Positions 1 to 8,705 of a DNA stretch of 64,000 nt are shown here, piece after piece. Below the pieces are notes generated by a model. It was not told the DNA's origin. It saw only the letters and a program-made list of their open reading frames with translations, and searched no databases. Numbering within the stretch: position 1 is the first letter of the stretch; every line of letters begins with the position of its first letter. The DNA lies in contig NZ_WIND01000001.1 of the NCBI RefSeq assembly GCF_009697225.1, forward strand, positions 124,001 through 188,000, read 5' to 3'. The translations under genes were made by a program, and so were the position numbers. The stretch is from Halovulum marinum (GTDB lineage: Bacteria > Pseudomonadota > Alphaproteobacteria > Rhodobacterales > Rhodobacteraceae).

Positions 1-984
1 GAACAGCGTCTCCATCAGCACGCTCGGCTCGACGGTGCGGGCCCGCGGCTCCAGGACGATGCGCACGTCCTCGGCGCTTTCGTCGCGGATGTCGGCCAGG
101 ATCGGGATCTTCCGGGCGGTGATCAGCTCGGCGACCTTCTCGATCAGCTTCGACTTGGGCACCTGATACGGGATCTCGGTGACGACGATCTGCCACTGGC
201 CGCGGCCCAGATCCTCGACCTGCCAGCGGGCGCGCACGCGCATCGCGCCGCGGCCGGTGCGGTAGGCCTCGGCGATCCCCGCCCGGCTTTCGACCAGCAC
301 GCCGCCGGTGGGGAAATCGGGGCCGGGAATGTAGTTCAGCAGCGTCTCGTCGCGCGCGTCCGGCGTCTTGATCAGGTGCAGGCAGGCGCCGACCAGCTCG
401 TCGATGTTGTGCGGCGGGATGTTGGTCGCCATCCCCACCGCGATCCCGCTGGAGCCGTTCGCCAGCAGGTTCGGGAACGCGGCGGGCAGCACCACCGGCT
501 CGTGCTCGGAGCCGTCGTAGTTCGGGCGGAAATCGACCGCGTCCTCGGTCAGCCCGTCCATCAGCGCGAAGGCGGCGGCGGTCGAGCGGGCCTCGGTGTA
601 GCGGGCGGCGGCGGGGTTGTCGCCGTCGATGTTGCCGAAGTTGCCCTGCCCGTCCACCAGCGGGTAGCGCATGGCGAAGTCCTGCGCCAGCCGGGCCAGC
701 GCGTCGTAGATCGCCTGGTCGCCGTGCGGGTGGTAGTTCCCCATCACCTCGCCGGTGATCTTGGCGCATTTGCGGAACGGACCGTTCGGCTCCAGCTTCA
801 GGGTCCGCATGGTATAAAGGATGCGGCGATGCACCGGTTTCAGCCCGTCGCGGGCGTCGGGCAGCGCGCGATCGGTGATCGTGGACAGCGCATAGGTCAG
901 ATAGCGGTCGCCCAGCGCCCGCCGCAACGGCTCGCTGAGATTGCCCATGTCCGGTATTTCGGGGTCGTCAGTCACATCAACCAT
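1..984 (-). CDS. parC: DNA topoisomerase IV subunit A, N-terminal part (runs off window)
   Basis: ParC forms the DNA breakage-reunion subunit of topoisomerase IV, which decatenates sister chromosomes. Only the first 328 codons are present. The reverse strand from ATG 984 reads through the typical N-terminus ([19 protein letters not shown]), the HPHGD loop and the active-site tyrosine in AAARYTEAR, then the [20 protein letters not shown] block. [17 protein letters not shown] is the ParC rather than the GyrA form, as I recall these families, so GyrA is unlikely. The residue after HPHGD, where GyrA normally has Ser83, is Gln. The next gene upstream on this strand is a small membrane protein. Confidence 0.93.
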   Translation of the reverse strand, partial: MVDVTDDPEIPDMGNLSEPLRRALGDRYLTYALSTITDRALPDARDGLKPVHRRILYTMRTLKLEPNGPFRKCAKITGEVMGNYHPHGDQAIYDALARLAQDFAMRYPLVDGQGNFGNIDGDNPAAARYTEARSTAAAFALMDGLTEDAVDFRPNYDGSEHEPVVLPAAFPNLLANGSSGIAVGMATNIPPHNIDELVGACLHLIKTPDARDETLLNYIPGPDFPTGGVLVESRAGIAEAYRTGRGAMRVRARWQVEDLGRGQWQIVVTEIPYQVPKSKLIEKVAELITARKIPILADIRDESAEDVRIVLEPRARTVEPSVLMETLF

Positions 985-1090
985 AGATGTGGTGATAGCC
1001 GCGGAATCGGATCTGGTCCAGAGGATCCTGCCGCTTCCGCGGCGCGGCGCCCGGCGGCGGCATCTTCCCGCCGGGCGCGCGCGGGTCCGC

Positions 1091-1288
1091 TCAGGCGGCC
1101 AGCAGCGCCTGCACCAGCGGCAGGACCAGGCCGGCGGCGATGCCGGACAGCATCAGCCCGCGCAGCAGCGCGCGCCGACCGCGGGTGCGCCGGTGCAGAC
1201 GCTCGGCCGCCTCGGCCTGGTCGATCGCCTCGCGCGCCAGGCGCGAAAGCTGGTGAACGTTGTCGGGGGTGCTGACTGCTGTACTCAT
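1091..1288 (-). CDS. Small single-pass membrane protein, unknown function
   Basis: A 65-residue protein starting at ATG 1288 behind a purine-rich GAACCGAGG ribosome site. Residues 1-40 are polar and charged (many Arg and Glu, likely helical), and residues 42-64 form one hydrophobic segment ending in LLAA, so it is probably a C-terminally anchored membrane protein with a cytoplasmic N-terminus. I do not recognise a family. It lies between parC and a divergent SDR gene. The longer reading frame starting farther upstream adds only Arg/Pro-rich sequence and is not credible. Confidence 0.6.
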   Translation of the reverse strand: MSTAVSTPDNVHQLSRLAREAIDQAEAAERLHRRTRGRRALLRGLMLSGIAAGLVLPLVQALLAA

Positions 1289-1508
1289 TGCCTCGGTTCT
1301 CCGGTTACGGTCGCCAGGATTGGCTGCCGCCGACCGTGGCAGACTCTGCTGAACGCAAGGTAAATGCGCGCGTAAGTTAAGCGCGGGCGGCCGGCGGGCG
1401 CGTGCCGCCGGTCTCGGCCCCGCCGCGCCGAAGGGGGATTGAACCGCCGCCACCGCGCCGCTACCACCGCGGCGGCGCCGACCGGGCGCCGGAACGGGCG
1501 GACGAATC

Positions 1509-2342
1509 ATGAGCCGGAAGACCGTACTGATCACCGGATGCTCGTCGGGCATCGGCCAGGACGCGGCGCACGGGCTGGCGGCGCGCGGCTGGCGCGTGTT
1601 CGCCACCTGCCGCAAGGATGCCGACTGCGCCCGGCTGCGCGACGCGGGGCTGGAGAGCTTCCGCCTCGACTACGCCGACGAGGACAGCCTGGCCGCGGCG
1701 GTCGACGAGACCCTGGCGCGCACCGGCGGCACGCTGGACGCGCTGTTCAACAACGGCGCCTACGCGATCCCCGGGCTGGCCCAGGACCTGCCCCGCGACG
1801 CGCTGCGCGCGATCTTCGAGACCAACCTGTTCGGCCAGTTCGACCTGATCAACCGGCTGATGCCGACCTTCCGCGCGCAAGGCCACGGGCGGGTGGTCAA
1901 CAACTCGTCGGTGCTGGGGCTGATCGCGCTGCGCGCCCGCGGCGCCTACATCTCGTCCAAGTTCGCGATGGAGGGGCTGACCGACGTCTACCGGCTGGAG
2001 AACCGGATGCGGGACCTGCACTTCATCCTGATCGAGCCCGGTCCCGTCACCTCGCGCATCCGCGAGAACTCGGTGCCGCATTTCGAGCGCTGGATCGACT
2101 GGAAGAACTCGCCGCGGCGGAAATTCTACGAAAAGCAGGTGATCCCGCGGCTGTACCGCACCGACGGCAAGACCGACCGGTTCGAGCTGCCGGCCTCGGC
2201 GGTGACCGCCAAGCTGGTGCATGCGCTGGAAAGCCCGCGACCGCGCGCGCGCTATTATGTGACCACGCCGACCTATATGATGGGGGCCGCGCGGCGTATC
2301 CTGCCGACGCGGGCGCTCGACCGGATCCTGCGGCGGGGCTGA
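1509..2342 (+). CDS. Short-chain dehydrogenase/reductase (SDR) family oxidoreductase
   Basis: A 277-residue classical SDR, an NAD(P)-dependent oxidoreductase of unknown substrate. Visible are the Rossmann motif TGCSSGIG at residues 9-16, NNGAY near residue 82, the catalytic serine region NNSSVLG near 131, and the Tyr147-x3-Lys151 pair in AYISSKFAM. The C-terminal extension of about 70 residues is longer than in minimal SDRs and resembles the subgroup acting on lipids or retinol-like substrates, but that assignment is inference. Start ATG 1509 places the Rossmann motif at the expected distance. The gene precedes a small HIG1-type membrane protein and the adenosyltransferase on the same strand. 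Confidence 0.85.
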   Translation: MSRKTVLITGCSSGIGQDAAHGLAARGWRVFATCRKDADCARLRDAGLESFRLDYADEDSLAAAVDETLARTGGTLDALFNNGAYAIPGLAQDLPRDALRAIFETNLFGQFDLINRLMPTFRAQGHGRVVNNSSVLGLIALRARGAYISSKFAMEGLTDVYRLENRMRDLHFILIEPGPVTSRIRENSVPHFERWIDWKNSPRRKFYEKQVIPRLYRTDGKTDRFELPASAVTAKLVHALESPRPRARYYVTTPTYMMGAARRILPTRALDRILRRG

Positions 2343-2399
2343 CGGCGCGCCGGCCGCGCCCGATCCGGCGCCACCAAGAACCGAAGGAAACAGACCCGG

Positions 2400-2603
2400 A
2401 TGACCGACAACCCGCTGTTCTACGTCACCCTTTTCGCCTGCCTTGCGGTGCTGGCCGTGCTGCTGGTCGGCGTCGGCGGCTTCGCCAGGGGCGGCGAATT
2501 CAACCGCAAGTACGCCAACAAGATCATGCGCCTGCGGCTGCTGCTGCAGTTCATCGCGGTGATCCTGATCGTGGCGACGGTCTACTTCGCGGGCCGGGGC
2601 TGA
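2400..2603 (+). CDS. Twin-transmembrane small protein, HIG1-domain type
   Basis: A 67-residue protein with two hydrophobic helices (about residues 6-28 and 44-63) joined by a short basic loop GGEFNRKYANKIMRLR. This matches the alphaproteobacterial twin-transmembrane proteins of the HIG1 family, relatives of mitochondrial hypoxia-induced proteins associated with respiratory complexes. A role in the cytochrome oxidase membrane environment is inference. ATG 2400 follows a GAAGGAAACAG ribosome site. It ends four bases before the adenosyltransferase gene, so the two are very likely cotranscribed, an arrangement I recall from related genomes. Confidence 0.82.
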   Translation: MTDNPLFYVTLFACLAVLAVLLVGVGGFARGGEFNRKYANKIMRLRLLLQFIAVILIVATVYFAGRG

Positions 2604-2607
2604 GGCG

Positions 2608-3180
2608 ATGGTGGTGCTCAACAGGATCTACACCCGCACCGGCGACAAGGGCGAGACGGCGCTGGGCGACGGCGCGCGCGTGCCCAAGGACAGTGCCCGC
2701 GTCGCCGCCTACGGCACGGTGGACGAACTGAATGCCGCGCTGGGCGTCGCCCGGCTGCACGCCGACGGCGAGACCGACGCGGCGCTGGCGCGGATCCAGA
2801 ACGATCTGTTCGACCTGGGCGCCGACCTGGCGACGCCGGAGCCGGACAAGGACGCCGCGCGCCCGCACCCGGCGCTGCGCGTCACCGGGGCGCAGGTCGA
2901 CCGTCTGGAGGCCGAGATCGACGCCCTGAACGCGCGGCTGTCGCCGCTGCGCAGCTTCGTGCTGCCCGGCGGCACCGTGCTGGCGGCGCATCTGCATGTC
3001 TGCCGCACCGTGGCGCGCCGCGCCGAGCGCCTGGTGGTCACCCTCGCCGCCGCCGAGCCGATCAACGAGCCGGGCCTGCGCTACCTGAACCGCCTGTCGG
3101 ACTGGTTCTTCGTCGCCGCCCGCATCGCCAACGACGACGGCGCCCGCGACGTGCTGTGGGTGCCCGGCCAGAACCGGTGA
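2608..3180 (+). CDS. pduO: Cob(I)alamin adenosyltransferase, PduO/MMAB type
   Basis: Transfers the adenosyl group of ATP to cob(I)alamin, making coenzyme B12 in the cytosol. The 190-residue length and the N-terminal nucleotide-binding motif RIYTRTGDKGETALGDGARVPKDSARVAAYGTVDELNA are typical of the PduO/MMAB family. The C-terminal SDWFFVAARIAN helix with the RYLNRLSD motif also fits. It follows the HIG1 protein by 4 bp and overlaps the next gene's probable start by 4 bp. In a bacterium using the ethylmalonyl-CoA pathway the product serves ethylmalonyl-CoA and methylmalonyl-CoA mutases; that link is inference from mcd and mcl1 elsewhere in the window. Confidence 0.93.
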   Translation: MVVLNRIYTRTGDKGETALGDGARVPKDSARVAAYGTVDELNAALGVARLHADGETDAALARIQNDLFDLGADLATPEPDKDAARPHPALRVTGAQVDRLEAEIDALNARLSPLRSFVLPGGTVLAAHLHVCRTVARRAERLVVTLAAAEPINEPGLRYLNRLSDWFFVAARIANDDGARDVLWVPGQNR

Positions 3181-3923
3181 ATGCAGCCCGCGATCCCGGC
3201 GCGGGCGACACGCTGGCGCGGCTGATCGCCGCCGCCTACGCGCAGTTCGATCGCCCGCCGCCGCCCACGACCGGGGTCTGCCGCGGCTGCTGCATGGACC
3301 CGGCGATCGAGGCGGACTTCCTCAACCACGCCGCCCGCGACCTGCCGCTGGCCTACATCGAGGACTGGTACTTCGCCGCCCACGCCGCCGATCTGGGACG
3401 GGCGCACATGGCCTGGCTGCTGCCCCGGATCCTCGATCTGCTGGCCTTCGCGCCCGGCTTCGGCCGCCAGGGGCTGGAGGTGACGCTGAACCGGCTGCCG
3501 CCGGCCGGCTTCCCGGACCACTGGCCCGCTGCCGACGTGGCGCTGGTCGCCGACTGCTGCCTGGCGATCTTCTCGCGCCGGCTGCGCGCGCCCGGCGCCT
3601 GCCTCGACGAATGGCTGTGCTGCTTCGGCGAGGGCGGGCTCGACATCGCGCCGTTCCTCGCCCATCTCGACGCGCTGCCGGACGCCCGGCTCGCCGCGCT
3701 GCTGGCGCGGGACTGGCCGCCCGATCCGGACGCGGCGATCCCGTTCAGCGCGTTCTGGGCGCGCCAGCCCGCCAAGGACCGGGTCTGGGAGTGGTACACC
3801 TCGCGCCGGCTGCGCGACCGGCTGGCCGGTGTCGCCCTGGCCGGCGGGCCGCTGGCCGACGCCGCCCTGGCGATGGCGGCGATGATCGAGACCCACGCCG
3901 ACTGGGCGCAGCCGCCGGGCTGA
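3177..3923 (+). CDS. Conserved-looking hypothetical protein with CxxCC motif
   Basis: I do not recognise this 248-residue protein. GTG 3177 is chosen as start because it overlaps the adenosyltransferase stop as GTGA, the usual sign of translational coupling; an in-frame GTG at 3156 is the alternative. The sequence is soluble-looking and rich in aromatic and acidic residues. It contains VCRGCCMDP near residues 36-44, which could bind metal, and DLPLAYIEDWYFAAH followed by a helical region with VADCCLAIF. There is no signal peptide or membrane segment. Codon use matches its neighbours, so it is probably a real native gene. Confidence 0.7.
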   Translation: MNAARDPGAGDTLARLIAAAYAQFDRPPPPTTGVCRGCCMDPAIEADFLNHAARDLPLAYIEDWYFAAHAADLGRAHMAWLLPRILDLLAFAPGFGRQGLEVTLNRLPPAGFPDHWPAADVALVADCCLAIFSRRLRAPGACLDEWLCCFGEGGLDIAPFLAHLDALPDARLAALLARDWPPDPDAAIPFSAFWARQPAKDRVWEWYTSRRLRDRLAGVALAGGPLADAALAMAAMIETHADWAQPPG

Positions 3924-3930
3924 GACCGGT

Positions 3931-3985
3931 TTTCCACCGTCCTTCAATATCCCCGCCGGAGGCCACCGCCGCCACCGGCGCGGCG
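3931..3985 (+). repeat. Dispersed intergenic repeat, copy 1
   Basis: Lies between two convergent genes. It contains the 18-nt core ATATCCCCGCCGGAGGCC (3947-3964), preceded by TTTCCACCGTCC and followed by a GCCACCGGCGCGGCG segment. The core is identical at 16442-16482 (opposite strand) and 24316-24376. The part after the core can fold (GCCGGAGG...CCGGC), so a terminator or REP-like role at gene 3' ends is plausible. Confidence 0.75.
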
Positions 3986-3996
3986 TGCCGGAAGAC

Positions 3997-4359
3997 TCAG
4001 GCCGGCTGCCACAGCTCGATCGGATTGCCCTCGGGATCGTTCAGCTAGGCGAAACGGCCGTTCGGATAGCTCTGCGGGTCTCGGCGCACCTCGATCCCGG
4101 CGGCCTCGAGCTGGACGATCATCGCCTCCAGATCGCGCACCCGGAAGTTCACCATGAACGGCTTCTCGCGGTCGCCGAAATAGTCGGTGACCTTCTCGAA
4201 CGGCGCGAACACGGTCTCGCCCGCCTCCTGCCGCCAGCAGGGGGTGTCGTAGTCGCCGGGAACGCGGTCGATGCCCAGGTGCGCGCGGTACCATTCGCCC
4301 AGCGCGGCGGGATCCTCGGCCCGGAAGAAGAACCCGCCGATGCCCGTGACCTTTTCCAT
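3997..4359 (-). pseudogene. VOC/glyoxalase-family protein interrupted by an in-frame amber codon
   Basis: The reading frame starts at ATG 4359 after a GGAGGAGAGCG ribosome site. It encodes a vicinal-oxygen-chelate domain (GGFFFRAEDPAALGEWYRAHLG, later FMVNFRVRDLEAMIVQLEAAGIEV). At codon 105 (4045-4047) there is TAG; the frame then continues with LNDPEGNPIELWQPA and a TGA at 3997. The continuation is the canonical VOC C-terminus carrying the last metal-ligand glutamate (PIELW), so a single base change, most simply TGG to TAG, removed the last 15 residues. The truncated 104-residue product would lack a metal ligand. Recent inactivation, sequencing error or readthrough cannot be separated here. 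Confidence 0.85.
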
Positions 4360-4477
4360 CGCTCTCCTCCGACCGCGCCACCGAAGCGTGCGCCCGCGCC
4401 CCGGCCGGGTCAAGCCTGCAGCCCGGACGCCGCGCCGCCGCGCCCGTCGGGTCCGGCTGCCGCCGCGTCGCGTCGTT

Positions 4478-4506
4478 TTTGCGCTGTTTCTCCGGGCATG
4501 TATTCG
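4478..4506 (+). promoter_or_regulatory. Candidate sigma-70 promoter for etfBA
   Basis: TTTGCG (4478-4483), a 17-nt spacer and TATTCG (4501-4506), in the most AT-rich part of the gap before etfB and about 60 bp from its start codon. The match is moderate and no activator site is obvious. Confidence 0.35.
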
Positions 4507-4565
4507 CTACACCCGTCCCGTCCGGGGCCGAACCGCCCCGTCCACTGCGAGGGGAGAGACGCGAA

Positions 4566-5327
4566 ATGAAGGTCCTTGTGCCTGTGAAACGCGTGATCGA
4601 CTACAACGTGAAGGTGCGGGTCAAGGCCGACGGCACCGGGGTCGATCTCGCCAACGTCAAGATGTCGATGAACCCGTTCGACGAGATCGCCCTGGAAGAG
4701 GCGATCCGGATGAAGGAGGCGGGCACCGCCTCGGAGGTCGTCGCCGTGTCGATCGGTGTCAAGCAGGCGCAGGAGACGCTGCGCACCGCGCTGGCGATGG
4801 GCGCCGACCGCGCGATCCTGATCGTCGCCGCCGACGACGTGCACACCGACATCGAGCCGCTGGCGGTCGCCAAGCTGCTGAAGGCGGTGATCGACGCCGA
4901 ACAGCCGGGGCTGGTGATCGGCGGCAAGCAGGCGATCGACAACGACATGAACGCCACCGGGCAGATGCTGTCGGCGCTGGTCGGCTGGTCGCAGGCGACC
5001 TTCGCCTCCGAGCTGAAGGTCGAGGGCGAGCACGCCGTGGTCACCCGCGAGGTCGATGGCGGGCTGCAGACGATCAAGGTGAAGATGCCCGCCATCGTCA
5101 CCGTCGATCTGCGCCTGAACGAGCCGCGCTACGCCTCGCTGCCGAACATCATGAAGGCGAAGAAGAAGCCGCTGGAGGAGAAGACCCCGGCCGACTACGG
5201 CGTCGACGTCTCGCCGCGGCTGACGGTGCTCAAGACCGTCGAGCCGGCCGAACGCGCCGCCGGGGTGATGGTCGGCTCGGTCGACGAGCTGGTGGCGAAA
5301 CTGAAAGACGAAGCGGGGGTGCTCTGA
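4566..5327 (+). CDS. etfB: Electron transfer flavoprotein subunit beta
   Basis: EtfB is the AMP-binding half of the soluble heterodimer that takes electrons from acyl-CoA dehydrogenases and passes them to ETF:ubiquinone oxidoreductase. The 253-residue protein begins [23 protein letters not shown] and has [18 protein letters not shown], the ETF-beta signature around [23 protein letters not shown], and the usual length. ATG 4566 is chosen because GGGGAGAGACGCGAA precedes it; an upstream in-frame start at 4479 would add a non-homologous extension. The stop overlaps the etfA start by one base. Mcd in this window would be one client dehydrogenase. Confidence 0.97.
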   Translation: MKVLVPVKRVIDYNVKVRVKADGTGVDLANVKMSMNPFDEIALEEAIRMKEAGTASEVVAVSIGVKQAQETLRTALAMGADRAILIVAADDVHTDIEPLAVAKLLKAVIDAEQPGLVIGGKQAIDNDMNATGQMLSALVGWSQATFASELKVEGEHAVVTREVDGGLQTIKVKMPAIVTVDLRLNEPRYASLPNIMKAKKKPLEEKTPADYGVDVSPRLTVLKTVEPAERAAGVMVGSVDELVAKLKDEAGVL

Positions 5328-6256
5328 TGGCCGTACTTCTTCTTGCCGAGGTCACCGACGGCGCGCTGGCGCTGGACGCGACGTCCAAGGCCGTGACCGC
5401 CGCGACGCAGCTGGGCGAGGTCACGGTGCTGTGCGCCGGGGCGCACGCCGCCGACGCCGGGCAGGACGCGGCCAAGATCGACGGCGTCGCCCGGGTGCTG
5501 GTGGCCGAGGACCCGGCGCTGGGCCATCGCCTGGCCGAGCCCACCGCGGCGCTTATCGTCAGCCTCGCGGGCGACTACGAACACATCGCCGCGCCGGCCA
5601 CCACCGACGCCAAGAACATCCTGCCGCGGGTCGCGGCGCTGCTGGACGTGATGGTGATCTCGGACGTCTCGGGGATTGTCGACGGCAGCACCTTCGAGCG
5701 GCCGATCTATGCCGGCAACGCCGTCCAGACGGTGCAGAGCGCGGATCCGAAGAAGGTGCTGACGATCCGCACCTCGACCTTCGACGCCGCCGGCAGCGGC
5801 AACCCGGCCCCGGTCGAGACCGTGGCGATGGCCGACAACCCCGGCCTGTCGGAATGGGTCGAGGACAAGCTGGCGGCCAGCGACCGGCCCGAGCTGACCA
5901 GCGCCAGGATCGTCGTGTCCGGCGGCCGCGGCGTCGGCTCGGAGGAGAATTTCGCGCTGATCGAGAAGCTCGCCGACAAGCTGGGCGCCGCCGTCGGCGC
6001 CTCGCGCGCGGCGGTCGATTCGGGCTACGCGCCGAACGACTGGCAGGTCGGCCAGACCGGCAAGGTCGTCGCCCCCGAGCTGTACATCGCGATCGGCATC
6101 TCGGGCGCGATCCAGCACCTGGCGGGGATGAAGGACAGCAAGGTCATCGTCGCGATCAACAAGGACGAGGAGGCGCCGATCTTCCAGGTCGCCGACTACG
6201 GCCTGGTCGCCGACCTGTTCGAGGCGGTGCCCGAGCTGGAGCAGAAGCTGGGCTGA
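5327..6256 (+). CDS. etfA: Electron transfer flavoprotein subunit alpha
   Basis: The FAD-binding subunit of the electron transfer flavoprotein, 309 residues. It starts [23 protein letters not shown] and carries the C-terminal FAD domain with [58 protein letters not shown] and [20 protein letters not shown], all hallmarks of EtfA. The ATG shares its A with the TGA of etfB, implying tight translational coupling. A hairpin-forming inverted repeat lies between this gene and hbd, 75 bp downstream. Confidence 0.97.
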   Translation: MAVLLLAEVTDGALALDATSKAVTAATQLGEVTVLCAGAHAADAGQDAAKIDGVARVLVAEDPALGHRLAEPTAALIVSLAGDYEHIAAPATTDAKNILPRVAALLDVMVISDVSGIVDGSTFERPIYAGNAVQTVQSADPKKVLTIRTSTFDAAGSGNPAPVETVAMADNPGLSEWVEDKLAASDRPELTSARIVVSGGRGVGSEENFALIEKLADKLGAAVGASRAAVDSGYAPNDWQVGQTGKVVAPELYIAIGISGAIQHLAGMKDSKVIVAINKDEEAPIFQVADYGLVADLFEAVPELEQKLG

Positions 6257-6273
6257 GCCCGGCAATTGCGGTT

Positions 6274-6308
6274 GCGGCGGACCATGCCCCGGCTCTAAGG
6301 TCCGCCGC
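6274..6308 (+). repeat. 10-bp perfect inverted repeat between etfA and hbd
   Basis: GCGGCGGACC at 6274-6283 pairs with GGTCCGCCGC at 6299-6308 across a 15-nt loop. No T-run follows, so it is more likely an mRNA-stability or attenuator hairpin than a classical terminator. Confidence 0.5.
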
Positions 6309-6331
6309 GACTGCCGAAAGGATCAAGGGGC

Positions 6332-7207
6332 ATGGAAATCAGGACCGTAGGCGTCATCGGCGCCGGCCAGATGGGCAATGGCATCGCGCATGTGTGCGCG
6401 CTGGCCGGCTATGACGTTTCGATCAACGACATCTCGACCGAGGCGCTGGACCGCGCGATGCACACCATCGCCGAGAACCTCGACCGCCAGGTCGCCCGCG
6501 GGAAGATCACCCAGGGCGAGCGCGACGCCGCGCTGGCGCGGATCTCGACCCAGCCCGATCTGGGGGCGCTGGGCAAGGCCGACCTGATCATCGAGGCGGC
6601 GACCGAGAACGAGACGCTGAAGCACGAGATCTTCAAGAACCTCGCCCCGCATCTGGGCGAGCAGACGATCCTGACCTCGAACACCTCGTCGATCTCGATC
6701 ACCCGGCTGGCCAGCCGCACCGACCGGCCCGAGCGGTTCATGGGTCTGCACTTCATGAACCCGGTGCCGATCATGCAGCTGGTCGAGCTGATCCGCGGCA
6801 TCGCCACCAGCGAGGAGACCTACCATGTCATGCAGGGCGTGGTCGAACGGCTGGGCAAGACCTCGGCCTCGGCCGAGGATTTCCCGGCGTTCATCGTCAA
6901 CCGCATCCTGATGCCGATGATCAACGAGGCGATCTACACGCTCTACGAGGGGGTCGGCACGGTGACCTCGATCGACACCTCGCTGAAGCTGGGTGCGAAC
7001 CACCCGCTGGGGCCGCTGGAGCTGGCGGATTTCATCGGCCTGGACACCTGCCTCGCGATCATGAACGTGCTGCACGACGGGCTGGCGGACACCAAGTACC
7101 GGCCCTGCCCGCTGCTGGTGAAATACGTCGAGGCCGGCTGGCTGGGGCGCAAGACCCAGCGCGGCTTCTACGACTACCGCGGCGATGAGCCGGTGCCGAC
7201 GCGCTGA
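6332..7207 (+). CDS. hbd: 3-hydroxybutyryl-CoA dehydrogenase (NAD-dependent, S-specific)
   Basis: Interconverts acetoacetyl-CoA and (S)-3-hydroxybutyryl-CoA in the cytosol. The 291-residue protein has an N-terminal NAD-binding Rossmann fold ([24 protein letters not shown], residues 6-29), the SNTSSISIT segment, the catalytic histidine in [15 protein letters not shown] and the C-terminal [24 protein letters not shown] dimerisation region. AAGGGGC precedes the start. It lies downstream of etfBA on the same strand and may be cotranscribed. It makes the S isomer, whereas PhaB at 62.1 kb makes the R isomer for PHB, so the two serve different routes. Confidence 0.94.
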   Translation: MEIRTVGVIGAGQMGNGIAHVCALAGYDVSINDISTEALDRAMHTIAENLDRQVARGKITQGERDAALARISTQPDLGALGKADLIIEAATENETLKHEIFKNLAPHLGEQTILTSNTSSISITRLASRTDRPERFMGLHFMNPVPIMQLVELIRGIATSEETYHVMQGVVERLGKTSASAEDFPAFIVNRILMPMINEAIYTLYEGVGTVTSIDTSLKLGANHPLGPLELADFIGLDTCLAIMNVLHDGLADTKYRPCPLLVKYVEAGWLGRKTQRGFYDYRGDEPVPTR

Positions 7208-7276
7208 GGCGCTGGCGCGCGCAATCGTGACGGCCGCGTGCCAGCCGATCCCCTATGATGGCGGCGGAGGGGTCCG

Positions 7277-7843
7277 ATGCGCGTCCTGCCGCTGCTCATC
7301 CTGCTGTTCTTCCTGCCGCCAGCGGCCGCGCCCGGTGCGACCTGGGAGATCGTCCCCGGCGCGACCCGGGTCGAGGTCGACGTGCACTGGCTGGGCCGAG
7401 TCGTCACGCTGCGGTTCGACCGGCTGTGGGGCAGCATCGCGTTCGACCGGCAGCGGCCGGACCGTGCGCGGGCGCGGATCACCGTGGACGCGCGGCGGGT
7501 ATCGACCGGGCTGGCGGTGGTCGATGCGTTCGTGCGCGGCCCGGATTACCTGAACGTCGAGACGTATCCGACGATCGGCTTCCGGCTGGACCGCCTGGTA
7601 CGCACCTCGCAATCCACCGCCGACGTCCTCGGGCAACTGACCCTGTTCGGGATCACCCGGCCGATCAGCCTGCAGGCGCAGGTGTTCCGCTATGGCCCGA
7701 CCCCCGGTGCGCCGGACCGGTTCGACGCCGGTTTCGATCTGACCGGCGCCGTGGATCGCCGCGCGTTCGGCCACACCACCGGGCTGCCGCAGATCGACGC
7801 GACGCTGCCGATCCGGATCCGGCTGCTGATGCGGTCGGTATAG
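7277..7843 (+). CDS. YceI-family periplasmic protein
   Basis: A secreted lipocalin-like protein of the YceI family, whose members bind polyisoprenoid-type lipids in the periplasm; the ligand here is unknown. Residues 1-20 form a signal peptide (hydrophobic core LLILLFFLPPAA, then small residues). The mature part has the YceI pattern ATWEIVPGATRVEVDVHWLG, a central FDRQRPDRARARITVDARRVSTG and the C-terminal FGHTTGLPQIDATLPIRIRLLM. A GGAGGGGTCCG ribosome site precedes ATG 7277. The stop is immediately followed by the cytochrome b561 start; YceI and cytochrome b561 genes are common neighbours, suggesting a shared lipid-quinone or redox role. Confidence 0.9.
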   Translation: MRVLPLLILLFFLPPAAAPGATWEIVPGATRVEVDVHWLGRVVTLRFDRLWGSIAFDRQRPDRARARITVDARRVSTGLAVVDAFVRGPDYLNVETYPTIGFRLDRLVRTSQSTADVLGQLTLFGITRPISLQAQVFRYGPTPGAPDRFDAGFDLTGAVDRRAFGHTTGLPQIDATLPIRIRLLMRSV

Positions 7844-8425
7844 ATGGCGCTGCGCGACGGCCCGGGTGGCTGGGGCTGGCCCAGCCGCGTGCTGCACTGG
7901 GGGATGGCGGCGCTGATCGCGGCAATGCTGGGGCTGGGGGTCTACATGATCCGGATCGAGCGCGACCTGATCGTCCAGTACCAGCTGATCCAGCTGCACA
8001 AGAGCCTCGGCGCCACGGCGCTGCTGCTGGCGGTGCTGCGCCTGGGCTGGCGGCTGGCGCAGCCGGGCCGGCCGGCGCTGCCGGCGGCGATGCCGGCCTG
8101 GCAGCGGCGGGCCGCGACGGCGTCGCACCTAGCGCTGTACGCGCTGATGCTGGCGCTGCCGGTCAGCGGCTGGCTGACGGCGTCGGCCTCGCCGCTGAAC
8201 GATGCGGACGCGGTGCCGTTCCGGATCCCCAACATGGTGTTCGGCCTGTTCGAACTGCCCGACCCGTTCCCGCGCGGCACAGAGGCGCTGGAGGCCGCGC
8301 TCGGCACCCTGCACCGCGGGCTGGCGCTGACGCTGGCGCTGCTGCTGACGGTGCATGTCGCGGCGGCGGTAAAGCACCATCTGCACGACCGCGACCAGGT
8401 GCTGCGGCGCATGTGGCGCGGCTGA
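7844..8425 (+). CDS. Cytochrome b561 family membrane protein
   Basis: A 193-residue four-helix inner-membrane di-haem cytochrome. Helices lie near residues 16-36, 51-68, 92-109 and 147-165. The likely haem-ligand histidines sit in SRVLHWGMAAL, IQLHKSLGA, TASHLALYAL and the TVHVAAAVKHHLHD segment. It probably passes electrons between the quinone pool and a periplasmic partner, but the partner is unknown. ATG 7844 directly follows the TAG of the YceI gene, so the two form a coupled pair. The gene ends 7 bp from the convergent ptsH, leaving no room for a separate terminator. Confidence 0.9.
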   Translation: MALRDGPGGWGWPSRVLHWGMAALIAAMLGLGVYMIRIERDLIVQYQLIQLHKSLGATALLLAVLRLGWRLAQPGRPALPAAMPAWQRRAATASHLALYALMLALPVSGWLTASASPLNDADAVPFRIPNMVFGLFELPDPFPRGTEALEAALGTLHRGLALTLALLLTVHVAAAVKHHLHDRDQVLRRMWRG

Positions 8426-8432
8426 AGCCGGA

Positions 8433-8705
8433 TCAGCGCTCCTCGCCGAAACGGTTGCGCACCAGATCCGACAGTGCCGCAAGCAGGCTTTCGGCGTCGG
8501 GGCCGTCGGTCGACACCTCGATGCTGGTGCCGTTGGCGGCGGCCAGCATCATCAGGCCCATGATCGAGTCGCCGGAGACGGTCATGCCGTCGCGGCTGAC
8601 CTCGGCCTCGGCCTGGTGGCTCTCGACGATTTCGACGAACTTGGCGGACGCCCGGGCATGCAACCCGCGCTCGTTGCAGATGTGCAGCGTGACCGGCCCG
8701 GCCAT
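8433..8705 (-). CDS. ptsH: HPr phosphocarrier protein
   Basis: A 90-residue HPr of the regulatory PTS. His16 in ERGLHARASAKFV is the phosphorylation site used by enzyme I, and Ser47 in SGDSIMGLMML is the site used by HPr kinase. Both are present, fitting the HprK gene in the same operon. It is the last gene of the leftward cluster chvI-chvG-hprK-rapZ-EIIA-ptsH and its start overlaps the EIIA stop by one base. No enzyme I or membrane sugar permease gene is seen nearby, so this branch probably signals nutrient state rather than transporting sugar. Confidence 0.96.
   Translation of the reverse strand: MAGPVTLHICNERGLHARASAKFVEIVESHQAEAEVSRDGMTVSGDSIMGLMMLAAANGTSIEVSTDGPDAESLLAALSDLVRNRFGEER

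Noticed and set aside
1439-2731. 430-codon frame overlapping the SDR gene
   Set aside because: Arg/Pro-rich shadow of the SDR in another frame.
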